A stretch of 58,923 nucleotides of DNA. It comes from Planctomycetota bacterium. Its GTDB lineage: Bacteria; Planctomycetota; UBA1135. Of the stretch, positions 1 to 8,510 are shown one piece after another; within the stretch, counting starts at the first letter, position 1; each line of letters begins with the position of its first letter. Both the position numbers and the translations under genes were made by a program. The notes under the pieces were generated by a model that made no database searches, had not been told where the DNA came from, and was given only the letters and a program-made list of their open reading frames with translations. Location: assembly GCA_030748415.1 (NCBI GenBank), contig JASMMA010000015.1:1-58923 (forward strand). The letters are read 5' to 3'.

Positions 1-44
1 TTGCTGCGGTGGAAGTTTTTCCGACTTCCTTTTTTTGTCACTTT

Positions 45-70
45 GTGACCCAGCCGATTGTGTCAGTGTC
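45..70 (+). repeat. Dispersed 26-bp repeat, copy A
   Basis: The 26-base core runs from GTGACCCAG to GTCAGTGTC. The same core occurs at 11977-12002 in this orientation and at 11839-11864 and 58849-58874 in reverse. Similarity to the 58849 copy extends outward through a T-rich flank and a CTTTGTGACCC stretch, so the element is probably at least 60 bp. A small GTCAC-TTT-GTGAC palindrome (37-49) overlaps its edge. On the minus strand it starts right after the TAG stop (71-73) of the DUF2325 gene. No transposase lies nearby. Confidence 0.75.
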
Positions 71-1342
71 CTAGGGGCGGGCCAAAAGTTGTCGCAGGCA
101 TTCTTGCAGGGTCTGCCGAAGGTTTACGAAGCCTTCGTAGTGGCAAGTGATGCATGGTTTTTGACCCTTAGAATTACAGATAGACCGTGCATTTTTAGTA
201 AATGTTGTTCGGTTCCAATGGAGAATAACTAGAGCATCAAAGTCATTTTCCATGTTCTGCTTTAGGCGAGACATTTCTTTGTTCCAGGAAACATATTCCG
301 CCATTCGCCACTCGCCCTGGAATCCCAACACTTCAGAATACTCCTTAAACTTGTCCAAATGCCGAAACTGTGGTTCGCCCCCCCCAATGACCAAAATCCG
401 AAACGAGCCCCCTTCCTTAAGATTGGATTGTCTCAGTTCGTTCGCAAGGTTCTGCTCTGGTTTCGTCAGCGGGCGATCTCTGAATGAGGGAACCTCCTCC
501 TCTTCCAAATGCAAAAAATGGTCATAATCTTCAAGACATGCACGAAGGTCATCCCTCTCATGTTTCACCAACCCCACCTTTTGGGATTCTATACCAAGGT
601 CATGGGCTAATTTTTGATTCTCGAGAATGAGGGCGGCTTCTCGTTCAGACGCAGATAAAGAGCCTAGGAGTTTCTTCTTGCTTTTGGATGCTCTTTGAAT
701 GGCATCATCCCTTTCAGACTTAAGTTCATTAATTTCTTCTTTGAGTTGAGAACGGCGGCTCCTCTCTGAGCCAAGCTGATCTTGGAGTCGAACATTCTCC
801 TTTTCAGAAGCGGCAATGCGCTGCCCCAAGTTGCGAATCTCCTTCTTGAGTTTTTTGACTTGAGCAACCTCCTTAGAATCAGGACGACTATTTTTTTGTA
901 CAGCCTTCTCAGAGGGCGGTGGTTCAGCCGGGTGCCACGAGTCTGCCCAGGCCAAAATATGTTTATGGGCTCTCTCCCAAGAATCCTCATCTTCGGACTC
1001 TAGTTCTAGTCGAATCACTCCCAGTTTTGCCTCGGCACTCAGATGTTGGGCATGTTTTCCATTGACCAGGGATTTAGGCAGCTTCAAGGGGGAGGGAAGC
1101 AACTCTGAAAGAAAGCACGCCACCTGAGACCGGTTCTTTTGCCGAGAAATGATGGCATCTGCCAATATCTGGCTTGGCTTGGCTCGCCCAGCTTTTCGCC
1201 TACCCGCAGATTTCGCCATTTCCACTAAAATTTGGGTGCCAAGCAAGGTCTCAAGGACAGCAGACAAGTCCTTTGGGGAACGCCCAATATAAAGGAGGGC
1301 GGGCTCCAGCTTTTCAGCGGCTGGGTTGGCATGCTTAGACAT
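71..1342 (-). CDS. Coiled-coil protein with C-terminal DUF2325-like domain
   Basis: A 423-residue protein whose function I do not know. Residues ~1-150 are helical and partly basic. Residues ~160-300 are a heptad-rich charged coiled coil. The last ~100 residues look like DUF2325: a strand ending in ILVIGGGEP, a mid-domain DALVILHW strand and a final KPCITCHYEG strand. No signal peptide or membrane segment is seen, so it is probably cytoplasmic. I chose the ATG at 1342; the longer reading starts at a TTG (1393) and would overlap the divergent tryptophanase gene. Only 16 bases separate the two start codons, so regulation may be shared. The stop codon abuts repeat copy A. Confidence 0.75.
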   Translation of the reverse strand: MSKHANPAAEKLEPALLYIGRSPKDLSAVLETLLGTQILVEMAKSAGRRKAGRAKPSQILADAIISRQKNRSQVACFLSELLPSPLKLPKSLVNGKHAQHLSAEAKLGVIRLELESEDEDSWERAHKHILAWADSWHPAEPPPSEKAVQKNSRPDSKEVAQVKKLKKEIRNLGQRIAASEKENVRLQDQLGSERSRRSQLKEEINELKSERDDAIQRASKSKKKLLGSLSASEREAALILENQKLAHDLGIESQKVGLVKHERDDLRACLEDYDHFLHLEEEEVPSFRDRPLTKPEQNLANELRQSNLKEGGSFRILVIGGGEPQFRHLDKFKEYSEVLGFQGEWRMAEYVSWNKEMSRLKQNMENDFDALVILHWNRTTFTKNARSICNSKGQKPCITCHYEGFVNLRQTLQECLRQLLARP

Positions 1343-1345
1343 AAA

Positions 1346-1351
1346 AGGAGG
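1346..1351 (+). promoter_or_regulatory. Strong Shine-Dalgarno for the tryptophanase-like gene
   Basis: AGGAGG lies 7 bases before the ATG at 1359. It is one of the clearest ribosome-binding sites in the window and fixes the start of the lyase gene, giving a 25-30 residue N-terminal extension relative to typical tryptophanases. Confidence 0.75.
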
Positions 1352-1358
1352 GTAGCAT

Positions 1359-2807
1359 ATGAACCGGCTAAGGCCTTCCCCTCCTGTTCCCAAACCTAGT
1401 TCTCACCAAGTGTTCCAACCAAAAACAATCATTGAGCCTTTCAGGGTAAAGGTCGTTGAGCCTCTTCCCCAGCCCCCCCGCTCGGAGCGAGTGGAAGCCC
1501 TTGCGCAGGCTCAATTTAACCTCTTCTCAGTGCCGGCCACCAAGGTCACGATTGACCTGATGACGGACTCAGGTACTTCTGCCATGAGCCAAGAACAATG
1601 GGCGGCCATTATGCGCGGAGATGAGTCCTATGCAGGAGCAAGGTCTTATTTTCGATTCAAAGAAACCGTACAAGATTTAACGGGAATGGAGCACATTATT
1701 CCCGTTCACCAAGGCCGCGCGGCTGAGAAGATTTTATTTTCAATCATGGGAGGGGAAGGGAAGGCAATTCCAGCAAACACTCACTTTGACACGACTCGTG
1801 CAAATGTGGAATTTAGTGGCGCAGAAGCCATTGATTTCGTTATTGATGAAGGGCTTGGCCCCTCGACAGAGCACCCTTTCAAAGGAAATGTCAACACTCA
1901 AAAGTTGGCCTCATGGTTAGAGGAAAATCATTCCCGTGTCCCTTTGATGGTCATGACCGTGACCAACAACTCGGGTGGGGGACAGCCCGTGAGCCTTGAA
2001 AATATCCGCCAGACACGCGAGGTCCTTCAACGCTGGAACATTCCACTTTTCTTGGATTGTGCACGATTTGCCGAAAATGCTTGGTTCATCAAAATGCGCG
2101 AAAAGGGGCAAGCTGACCGAACTCCTCGCGAAATAACTCAGGAGATGTTCCGCTTGTGTGATGGCGCCATGATGTCGGCCAAGAAAGATGGCTTCGGGAA
2201 CATTGGGGGCTTTCTTGCGATTAACCATGATGAAATAGCAAGTGAATGTCGAAACCTATTGATTTTGACAGAAGGTTTTCCCACTTATGGTGGATTAGCT
2301 GGGCGCGACCTAGAAGCCTTGTCCGTTGGCTTAGAAGAAGTGCTGGATGAGCACTATCTTGACTATCGCATCTCTTCCACTGCTTATCTTTGGAATCACC
2401 TGGATAGATTAGGGGTCCCCCTCCTCCGCCCTGCTGGTGGGCACGCGGTTTATCTCGACGGCCGAACTTTCCTCTCTCACCTAGATCCTGCCGAATTGCC
2501 GGGACAAGCTGTCTCAGTCGCATTGTTTTTAGAAGGTGGTATCCGTGCTTGCGAGATTGGAACGGTTATGTTTGGAAAAACAAGGGATGATGGTTTGCAG
2601 GAACCATCTCCTATGGATTTGGTTCGCTTGGCTATTCCTCGTCGCGTGTACACACAATCCCACATGGATTATGTCGTGGAAGCCGTGGCTCATGTTTACG
2701 AAAAGCGCGACAAGTTGGGCGGGCTCCGTATCGTGGACGAGCCTCCTGCTTTGCGTCACTTCACTTGTGCCTTTGAACCGATTGACTGGGACCCATTCAG
2801 CGCATGA
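1359..2807 (+). CDS. tnaA: Tryptophanase-like PLP beta-eliminating lyase
   Basis: A 482-residue fold-type I PLP enzyme of the tryptophanase/tyrosine phenol-lyase family. Tryptophanase cleaves L-Trp to indole, pyruvate and ammonia. The match is continuous: EPFRVKVVEPL near residue 27, DLMTDSGTSAMS, THQGR-like PVHQGRAAE, a GGQPVSL loop, CARFAENAWFIKMRE, and SAKKDG with the PLP lysine at about K276. The position of the substrate-specifying arginine of tyrosine phenol-lyase (MERG) reads CEIG here, as in tryptophanases, so tryptophanase is favoured. The post-lysine segment GFGNIGG is lyase-like in both families. A ~25-residue proline-rich N-terminal extension is unusual. Its TGA overlaps the next gene's ATG. 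Confidence 0.85.
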   Translation: MNRLRPSPPVPKPSSHQVFQPKTIIEPFRVKVVEPLPQPPRSERVEALAQAQFNLFSVPATKVTIDLMTDSGTSAMSQEQWAAIMRGDESYAGARSYFRFKETVQDLTGMEHIIPVHQGRAAEKILFSIMGGEGKAIPANTHFDTTRANVEFSGAEAIDFVIDEGLGPSTEHPFKGNVNTQKLASWLEENHSRVPLMVMTVTNNSGGGQPVSLENIRQTREVLQRWNIPLFLDCARFAENAWFIKMREKGQADRTPREITQEMFRLCDGAMMSAKKDGFGNIGGFLAINHDEIASECRNLLILTEGFPTYGGLAGRDLEALSVGLEEVLDEHYLDYRISSTAYLWNHLDRLGVPLLRPAGGHAVYLDGRTFLSHLDPAELPGQAVSVALFLEGGIRACEIGTVMFGKTRDDGLQEPSPMDLVRLAIPRRVYTQSHMDYVVEAVAHVYEKRDKLGGLRIVDEPPALRHFTCAFEPIDWDPFSA

Positions 2808-4180
2808 ATCGAGACCCACGGATTCGGTTTGGCTTTGTCTTGCTGGCTTTGGTTGCTGGACTTTTGTTTGCCAAATTCGCCCGCCCCGAACTGCCCCCCC
2901 ATAACTTGCTTTTAGTTGTAGTGGACACTTTGCGCCAAGACCACTTAGGGATTTACGGCTATGAAAAAAATCCTACAACTCCTGAATTGGATTCCTTCAC
3001 CCGAGAGGAGGCCATTCGTGTAGATGGTCTTGTTGGAGTCAGCTCTTGGACTATGCCAAGCATGGCAACTCTTTTTACAGGGCAATCCCCTGCAGAGCAC
3101 GGAGTGATGCGAATGACAGGAGAGAACAGTCGCCTGCAAAAGGGAAAGACCCTTGCAGAGCGACTTCAAGAGAAAGGTTGGTCCACTGCTTGTATTCAGT
3201 CCAACTTTTTGCTTCAAAAAAGGAGAGGCGTTCGGTTTGACCGAGGCTTTGAATACTGGAACGACAGCTCTTCTGCCCAACCGAACCCGCATCGTGGCTC
3301 AACTGCCGGTGAGGTTGCCAAACAGGGCCTTGCTTGGCTGGACTCCCAACCCGAGTCAAAGCCTTGGTTTCTCACTCTTCATTTCTTTGATCCCCATTCC
3401 AGTTATGAGTCACATCCCGAGATTGGGTTTGCAGACCCTCATTATTCCGGTTGGGTTCAGGCAGGATTGGAGAATGACATCCTCCGAAAGAATGGTCCCT
3501 TGGCAACCGACGCTGACCGAAATCAGTTGGCCGCCTATTACGATGAAGAGGTGCGTGCAGTTGACATTGCATTAGGTCACATTTTTGAAGCGCTTAAGGC
3601 TCGCGGCGATTGGGATGACACGATTGTGGTGTTTACCTCGGACCATGGCGAAGAGCTCGCCGAGCGCGGGTTTATTGGGCACACCCGCACTTTGCACCAT
3701 GAGCAAATCAATCTTCCATTGATTGTGCGCCTCCCTGGGAGCAAGAACAGAGGAACTTATGCAGAGACCCTTCTAACGCAAAAGGATCTTTGCGGCACAA
3801 TGCTTGAACTTGCAACCGGCTCGACTGATATGAGCTCTTTCGCTGAGTTGTTTGAGGGGACTTATGAGCCAAATTCCTGCATCAAGTATCAAGTTCCACT
3901 TCAAGCACTTGGTTATTTAGAGCACCCCGATGTTCGTCAAGTAGAGGTGGACTTTGTTCCTGTCCGAGCCGAACACGCAGAGAAGCGGGTTCGGAAGCGA
4001 GGTTTAGTTGGCGAACAATTTCGGTGGTTTCGGAATCTTCAAACAGGCGAGGAATCCCTTTACGACACGAAAGAGGACCCCGCAGAAAGGAGAAATCTCG
4101 TTGCTGACCCTGAATGGCAAGGACTTCTGAAGGAACTTCGGGCCTATGAAGCCGAACTCCAATGGTGGGATGGAGAATGA
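2804..4180 (+). CDS. Membrane-anchored sulfatase-fold hydrolase/transferase with Thr at the nucleophile site
   Basis: A 458-residue alkaline-phosphatase-superfamily (sulfatase fold) protein. An N-terminal hydrophobic helix (~10-26) anchors it, with the catalytic domain presumably outside the cytoplasmic membrane. Metal-site features are LLVVVDTLRQDHLG (D41) and FTSDHGEELAERG. The nucleophile motif is SWTMPSMATLFTG: the position holding the formylglycine-precursor Cys/Ser in true sulfatases is Thr (T83), and the usual CxPSR arginine is absent. That favours a phosphoester or phosphotransfer role over sulfate ester cleavage. Lying between the lyase and lpxK by 4-base overlaps, it could act on lipid A or another envelope glycolipid; this is inference. 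Confidence 0.8.
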   Translation: MNRDPRIRFGFVLLALVAGLLFAKFARPELPPHNLLLVVVDTLRQDHLGIYGYEKNPTTPELDSFTREEAIRVDGLVGVSSWTMPSMATLFTGQSPAEHGVMRMTGENSRLQKGKTLAERLQEKGWSTACIQSNFLLQKRRGVRFDRGFEYWNDSSSAQPNPHRGSTAGEVAKQGLAWLDSQPESKPWFLTLHFFDPHSSYESHPEIGFADPHYSGWVQAGLENDILRKNGPLATDADRNQLAAYYDEEVRAVDIALGHIFEALKARGDWDDTIVVFTSDHGEELAERGFIGHTRTLHHEQINLPLIVRLPGSKNRGTYAETLLTQKDLCGTMLELATGSTDMSSFAELFEGTYEPNSCIKYQVPLQALGYLEHPDVRQVEVDFVPVRAEHAEKRVRKRGLVGEQFRWFRNLQTGEESLYDTKEDPAERRNLVADPEWQGLLKELRAYEAELQWWDGE

Positions 4181-5187
4181 TTCGATTTCTTTTTTTTCCA
4201 CTCGCTTGTTTATTTGAATGGGCTACTCGCCTTCGGGCATGGGGGTATCAAGTTGGTTTTTTGAAATCGATTCGCCCGAAGTTTCCCACGATGAGCATTG
4301 GCAACATTCGCGCCGGCGGCACTGGGAAAACGCCTCTTCTCTTTCACACCCTTGATTGGTTTCATGAGCACCAACTTATGCCTGGGGTTCTATCGAGAGG
4401 TTACGGGGGAGATGAAGGCCGGATGCTGGAAGAGCGCTCCCCCCTAACTTTATTGGAGGAAGACTCAGACCGCGTTCGGGGACTCCAACGCTTGCTTGAA
4501 AAAGGAAAGCCCGAAGTCCTGATTCTTGACGATGGATTTCAACATTTGCGAATCCAGAGAGATTTGGACATTGTCTTGTTAGATGCAACCCGACCCTTCG
4601 GGGCCTGTTTCCCCACTGGCGTTTTTCGAGAATCTGCAAGAGCCCTTCGCCGCGCCGATTTGGTTGTAGTCTCTAGGGCGGAAATGGTTGGACAGGAAGA
4701 CCTCAACTCCATTTGGAACAAAGTGTCCGAGGTTCGCGGCAATTTGCCCTTACTCCCTCGGGTCGAGGGTGGGGTTCAAATTTCCAAAGTTACTAACCTG
4801 TCTTACAACGAAGAATTGCCTTTGGAGAAACTTGACGGGCGCTCAGTTCTTCTGGCTTGTGGAATTGGAAACCCATTCTCCTTCCAAGCCCTTTGCGAAG
4901 CTCATGGCGTTCAGGTTGAAGCCACTTCCTTCTTGCGGGACCATAGTGAATGGCCTGAGAAAGCCATTCGGGAATTCTCAAATTATCCCTGTGTCCTTGT
5001 GACTGAAAAAGATGCCGTCAAACTCCGTGGGCGTGTTCCTGACCACGTATTTGAAGTGCGCGTCGAGTGGGCGTTTTTCCGGGGGAAGAGTGACTGGGTT
5101 GAAGTATTGGAGAACTTTGTACTTTCTGCCAGAGCCGCAAAGATTGAGCCCTTATGGCAAGCCCATTTGGAAGGAAGCTTTTCGTGA
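4177..5187 (+). CDS. lpxK: Tetraacyldisaccharide 4'-kinase (lipid A pathway)
   Basis: A 336-residue LpxK, which phosphorylates the 4'-position of the lipid A disaccharide at the inner face of the cytoplasmic membrane. It shows an N-terminal membrane-associating helix, the P-loop GNIRAGGTGKTP, VLSRGYGG, the LILDDGFQHLRIQRD motif and FRESARALRRADLVVVSR. Length fits the family (~330). I chose the ATG at 4177, which overlaps the upstream TGA as ATGA; an in-frame ATG at 4162 would add five residues. It is coupled to the acyltransferase downstream through a GTGA overlap. Confidence 0.95.
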   Translation: MIRFLFFPLACLFEWATRLRAWGYQVGFLKSIRPKFPTMSIGNIRAGGTGKTPLLFHTLDWFHEHQLMPGVLSRGYGGDEGRMLEERSPLTLLEEDSDRVRGLQRLLEKGKPEVLILDDGFQHLRIQRDLDIVLLDATRPFGACFPTGVFRESARALRRADLVVVSRAEMVGQEDLNSIWNKVSEVRGNLPLLPRVEGGVQISKVTNLSYNEELPLEKLDGRSVLLACGIGNPFSFQALCEAHGVQVEATSFLRDHSEWPEKAIREFSNYPCVLVTEKDAVKLRGRVPDHVFEVRVEWAFFRGKSDWVEVLENFVLSARAAKIEPLWQAHLEGSFS

Positions 5188-6128
5188 AAAGAGAGGATTC
5201 CTTTCGCAGAAAGTTGCGCCGCCGCTTCAAACATAAGCCAGGCCCAATCCCTTGGTTCTTGGCTTTGCCACAAAGGATCTTTTTCCGCATATTGGGTCTT
5301 TTTCCTGAAAAGGTGGTTTATCGATTCTCCGATTCACTTGGGCGTTTAGCTTTGTTGTTTGGGAAACGACATGAGATTGGTATGAGCAATCTTCTTCGCG
5401 CTCTTCCAGAGGCAGGCAAGGATGAGCACCTCCGAATCCTTCGCGCATCGTGCGGACATCTTGGAAGGGCCGGAGGTGAAGCAATGGCTCTTTGGCCACG
5501 CCGGGATTTGTCAACTCTGAATGAACGCGTTGAGTTTGAAGAGGGTTCCCTTAGGTTGCTTGAAAGATACAAAGGGAAAGGTGTTCTTTTTATTCAAGCC
5601 CATTTGGGTGCCATTGAAATGACAACAACGGTCTTGGCAAACCTTGGCTTTCAACCAGCAACTCCCATGCGCAGGCCTTCTAACTGGTATTTGGCCGAGG
5701 ATCTCTTGAAAGTGCGGAATCGCATCAAGGGTGAAGTCCTTCCGCGAGACGGTGCCCTCAAGCGGATGCTCACAAAACTCCAATCAAATGAAACTGTTGT
5801 TTTGACCTTTGACCAAAACTCGCACCGAAAGCCTATTTTTGTCCCCTGGTTTGGCCACCTGGCCGCAACAGAACGCACTCCTGCTGCCTTAGCGCTCAAA
5901 ACTGGCGTTCCCGTCCTGTTATCCTATTGCGTGCGTCAAACTGGTAATCGACCCTTTAAGTTCGGGTGCCAATTGGTGCGTGAAGGAGCTAAAGCTGCCA
6001 CATCAGAAGAAAAGCTACTCGAAGTTACGAAGTCCTTTCATCAAGCCATGGAAAGCGTCATTTTGAGTTGCCCCGAACAGTATCTTTGGATTCATGATCG
6101 CTACCGCGTGCGTCCCGAAGTGGAATGA
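5184..6128 (+). CDS. Lipid A biosynthesis (LpxL/HtrB-type) acyltransferase
   Basis: A 314-residue late acyltransferase of the LpxL/LpxM family, adding secondary acyl chains to lipid A from acyl-ACP. Seen: a basic amphipathic N-terminus, the HX4E catalytic motif in QAHLGAIEM, FDQNSHRKPIFVPWFG and the C-terminal PEQYLWIHDRYRVRP, all family hallmarks. The GTG at 5184 has an AAGGA site ~8 bases upstream and gives the 4-base overlap typical of this operon. An upstream ATG at 5154 lacks such a site. The next gene begins within its stop (ATGA). Confidence 0.9.
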   Translation: MKREDSFRRKLRRRFKHKPGPIPWFLALPQRIFFRILGLFPEKVVYRFSDSLGRLALLFGKRHEIGMSNLLRALPEAGKDEHLRILRASCGHLGRAGGEAMALWPRRDLSTLNERVEFEEGSLRLLERYKGKGVLFIQAHLGAIEMTTTVLANLGFQPATPMRRPSNWYLAEDLLKVRNRIKGEVLPRDGALKRMLTKLQSNETVVLTFDQNSHRKPIFVPWFGHLAATERTPAALALKTGVPVLLSYCVRQTGNRPFKFGCQLVREGAKAATSEEKLLEVTKSFHQAMESVILSCPEQYLWIHDRYRVRPEVE

Positions 6129-7063
6129 GTAAATGCCCCCAAACAGTGTCTCTTCATGGTCGCCCTAGCTTGGTGACTCGTGAGTCCCTTGGCTCCGCTG
6201 CCGACCCCTTACCAGGACTGGAAAATTTCCTGGATTCCCTGCCGGACATTTATGCCGGACACGATTTTCGCCGATTGGCTTTGCGTTGGGCTGAATGTGC
6301 CCAAGTGAACAACCGAAAAGTGGGCCTGGCTTTTGGTGCGCATGTAATCAAGGTTGGTGTCCAAGCCCATTTGATTGATCTTATGGAACGAGGCGCCCTC
6401 GATTTTCTTGCCACCCACGGCGCTGGCGCAATTCATGACATTGAGCTAGCTCTTGCAGGCCGTACATCGGAAGATGTTTCGGCTGCTTTAGATGAGGGGC
6501 AGTTTGGCATGACGAGTGAAACGGTTGACGTTTGGAAGAGAGCCCTTTCTCGTTCCCAAAAGGAATCCCTTGGACTGGGTCATGCTCTTGGACTGGAAAT
6601 TGTCGAAGGTGATTTCCCTCATCGTGATTTGTCCCTTTTGGGTAGAGGGGTTGAGTTGGAGCGCCCTCTTTCAATTTTGGTCGCGATGGGAACGGACACG
6701 ATTCATGTTCACCCTGAAATGGACGGCGCTGCATTAGGTGAGTCCAGTTTGCGTGATTTCCGGCTCCTTTGCGATTTCGTCTCTACTTTGCAGAATGGTC
6801 TTTGGGTGAACTTAGGGTCGGCTGTAATCCTTCCCGAAGCTTTTTTGAAAGGTGTTGCCCTTGCTGCCAATGCAGGCGTGGAACTCGCAGGCATGACGAC
6901 TGCAGTTCTGGATATGATTCGGCACTATCGGCCCACTCAAAATGTGGTCAATCGACCACCCGGTGATGGCTTATATTTAATTGGGCAACATGAACTTCTT
7001 GTTCCTCTTTTGCACCAAGCAATTCGTCATCATCTTGCCCAGGGAAATTCCAACCATGCATGA
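6125..7063 (+). CDS. Conserved deoxyhypusine-synthase-like protein, function unknown
   Basis: A 312-residue soluble protein. Motifs include VGLAFGAHVIKVG, THGAGAIHDIELALAGRTS, a FGM segment, LVAMGTDTIHVHPEMDGAALG and LWVNLGSAVILPEAFLKG, ending in PPGDGLYLIGQHELLVPLL. From memory these resemble a bacterial family loosely related to deoxyhypusine synthase (NAD-binding Rossmann-like); the GAGAIHD stretch is the best clue. I cannot confirm the match or the reaction. It sits between lpxL-type and hldE genes and overlaps hldE by 8 bases, which suggests a sugar-nucleotide or envelope role. No signal peptide. Confidence 0.7.
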   Translation: MSKCPQTVSLHGRPSLVTRESLGSAADPLPGLENFLDSLPDIYAGHDFRRLALRWAECAQVNNRKVGLAFGAHVIKVGVQAHLIDLMERGALDFLATHGAGAIHDIELALAGRTSEDVSAALDEGQFGMTSETVDVWKRALSRSQKESLGLGHALGLEIVEGDFPHRDLSLLGRGVELERPLSILVAMGTDTIHVHPEMDGAALGESSLRDFRLLCDFVSTLQNGLWVNLGSAVILPEAFLKGVALAANAGVELAGMTTAVLDMIRHYRPTQNVVNRPPGDGLYLIGQHELLVPLLHQAIRHHLAQGNSNHA

Positions 7064-8510
7064 TCGAGAATTAATAGCCCTTCTTCGGGAGCTTCCATCG
7101 TCGCGCATTGCCGTGGTGGGGGACTTTATGTTGGATCATTACGTCTGGGGCGATGCCACACGCGTATCCCCCGAAGCGCCAGTACCTGTTGTGCATACCC
7201 GCGAAGAAAATTTTTGTTTGGGGGGAGCAGGGAATGTTGTTGCAAACTTAAAAGAGTTGGGGGTCCACGCTCTGAGCTTTGGAGTTTGTGGAAAAGATGC
7301 TCCGGGTGAAGAGCTTTCAGCTCGCCTTGAGGAATTATCAGATTGTTCAGGTCTTTTAAAGTCAGACCCCCGACCCACAACGCAGAAGATTCGGGTGATG
7401 GCTCGTAGTCAGCAAGTTCTTAGAGTGGATCGCGAAGATGCCCACCCACTTTCTGAACAAGAAGAGGCGAAGTTGGTGAGTTCGATTCAGAGCACTGAAT
7501 GGGATGCCATTATCCTTTCCGATTATGGGAAAGGAGTTTTGACACCAACTGTTTTGAGTGCTGTGTTCGCCGAATCCAAAAAAAGGAACGCACCAAGTTT
7601 GGTGGACCCCAAACATCGAGATTTCAGCCGATATTCTGGCGCTACTGTTGTGACGCCAAACCGTGCTGAAGCAGAAGTAGCTGCGGGTTGTAGCCTTTCA
7701 AACTTTGATGACCTTGGAAATGTTGGCGAATCCCTCCGCTTTGATTCCGGGCTGGATTCCCTACTCATTACTCTAGGAAATGAGGGTATGTTCCTGATTT
7801 CCGAAAAACAGGAGCCCATTCACTTGCCAACCGCTGCCAGGCAAGTTTTTGATGTGACGGGTGCAGGTGACACGGTCATATCCATGTTGGCCGTTTCTCT
7901 TGCCGGCGGATTGGATTGGCAGGCTTCTATTCGACTCGCAAACGCTGCTGCAGGACTTGCTGTTGCCAAAGTGGGAACAACGGCTGTTGGGCGGGAAGAG
8001 CTATTGCATCATCTTTCTGCATCAACACCCGCCCATAAAATCGTTCCTGAAGGCGATGCGGCGACATTGGAGTCTTCCCTCGGAACCCTTAGGCGAGAGG
8101 GTATGAAATTAGTGTTCACAAATGGGTGTTTTGATATTTTGCATGCGGGCCATGTTCGTTATTTGCAAGAGGCTCGAAGAATGGGAGATGCCCTCGTTGT
8201 TGGGATTAACTCCGATGAATCTGTTCGCCGCCTCAAAGGTGAAGAGCGGCCCTTTAATCAGCTAGATGATCGTTGCGAAGTTCTCGCAGCCCTTGAATGC
8301 GTGGACTTAGTCGTTCCATTCTCCGAGGACACCCCTGAAGAGTTAATTCAGCAAACTTGCCCCGATGTTTTGGTTAAAGGAGCTGACTGGAAAGACAAAG
8401 GGGTCGTAGGGGCCGATTTCGTTGAAGCCCGTGGGGGCGAAGTTGTGTTGGTGGATTTAGTTCCCGGTCGAAGTACGACCGGCCTTGCTGACAAAATTCG
8501 TAAAAAGTGA
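7056..8510 (+). CDS. hldE: Bifunctional heptose-7-phosphate kinase / heptose-1-phosphate nucleotidyltransferase
   Basis: A 484-residue fusion of two activities for ADP-heptose synthesis (LPS inner core). The PfkB/ribokinase domain (~1-320) has GDFMLDHYVWG, GGAGNVVANLKELG and the DVTGAGDTV anion-hole/catalytic-base motif. The nucleotidyltransferase domain (~345-484) has FTNGCFDILHAGHVRYL (HxGH) and the VPGRSTTGLADKI end. Length agrees with E. coli HldE (~477). The start is the ATG at 7056, with AGGGAAA upstream, lying 8 bases inside the preceding gene; in-frame starts further upstream would overlap that gene much more. It ends in a GTGA overlap with the permease. Confidence 0.95.
   Translation: MHDRELIALLRELPSSRIAVVGDFMLDHYVWGDATRVSPEAPVPVVHTREENFCLGGAGNVVANLKELGVHALSFGVCGKDAPGEELSARLEELSDCSGLLKSDPRPTTQKIRVMARSQQVLRVDREDAHPLSEQEEAKLVSSIQSTEWDAIILSDYGKGVLTPTVLSAVFAESKKRNAPSLVDPKHRDFSRYSGATVVTPNRAEAEVAAGCSLSNFDDLGNVGESLRFDSGLDSLLITLGNEGMFLISEKQEPIHLPTAARQVFDVTGAGDTVISMLAVSLAGGLDWQASIRLANAAAGLAVAKVGTTAVGREELLHHLSASTPAHKIVPEGDAATLESSLGTLRREGMKLVFTNGCFDILHAGHVRYLQEARRMGDALVVGINSDESVRRLKGEERPFNQLDDRCEVLAALECVDLVVPFSEDTPEELIQQTCPDVLVKGADWKDKGVVGADFVEARGGEVVLVDLVPGRSTTGLADKIRKK

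Noticed and set aside
35-232. Plus-strand ORF overlapping the DUF2325 gene
   Set aside because: It runs through the repeat and antisense to the DUF2325 coding region, with no ribosome-binding site or recognisable product.
1359-2807. Tyrosine phenol-lyase rather than tryptophanase
   Set aside because: The specificity arginine motif of tyrosine phenol-lyase is absent (CEIG), and other blocks such as CARFAENAWFIK are closer to tryptophanase.
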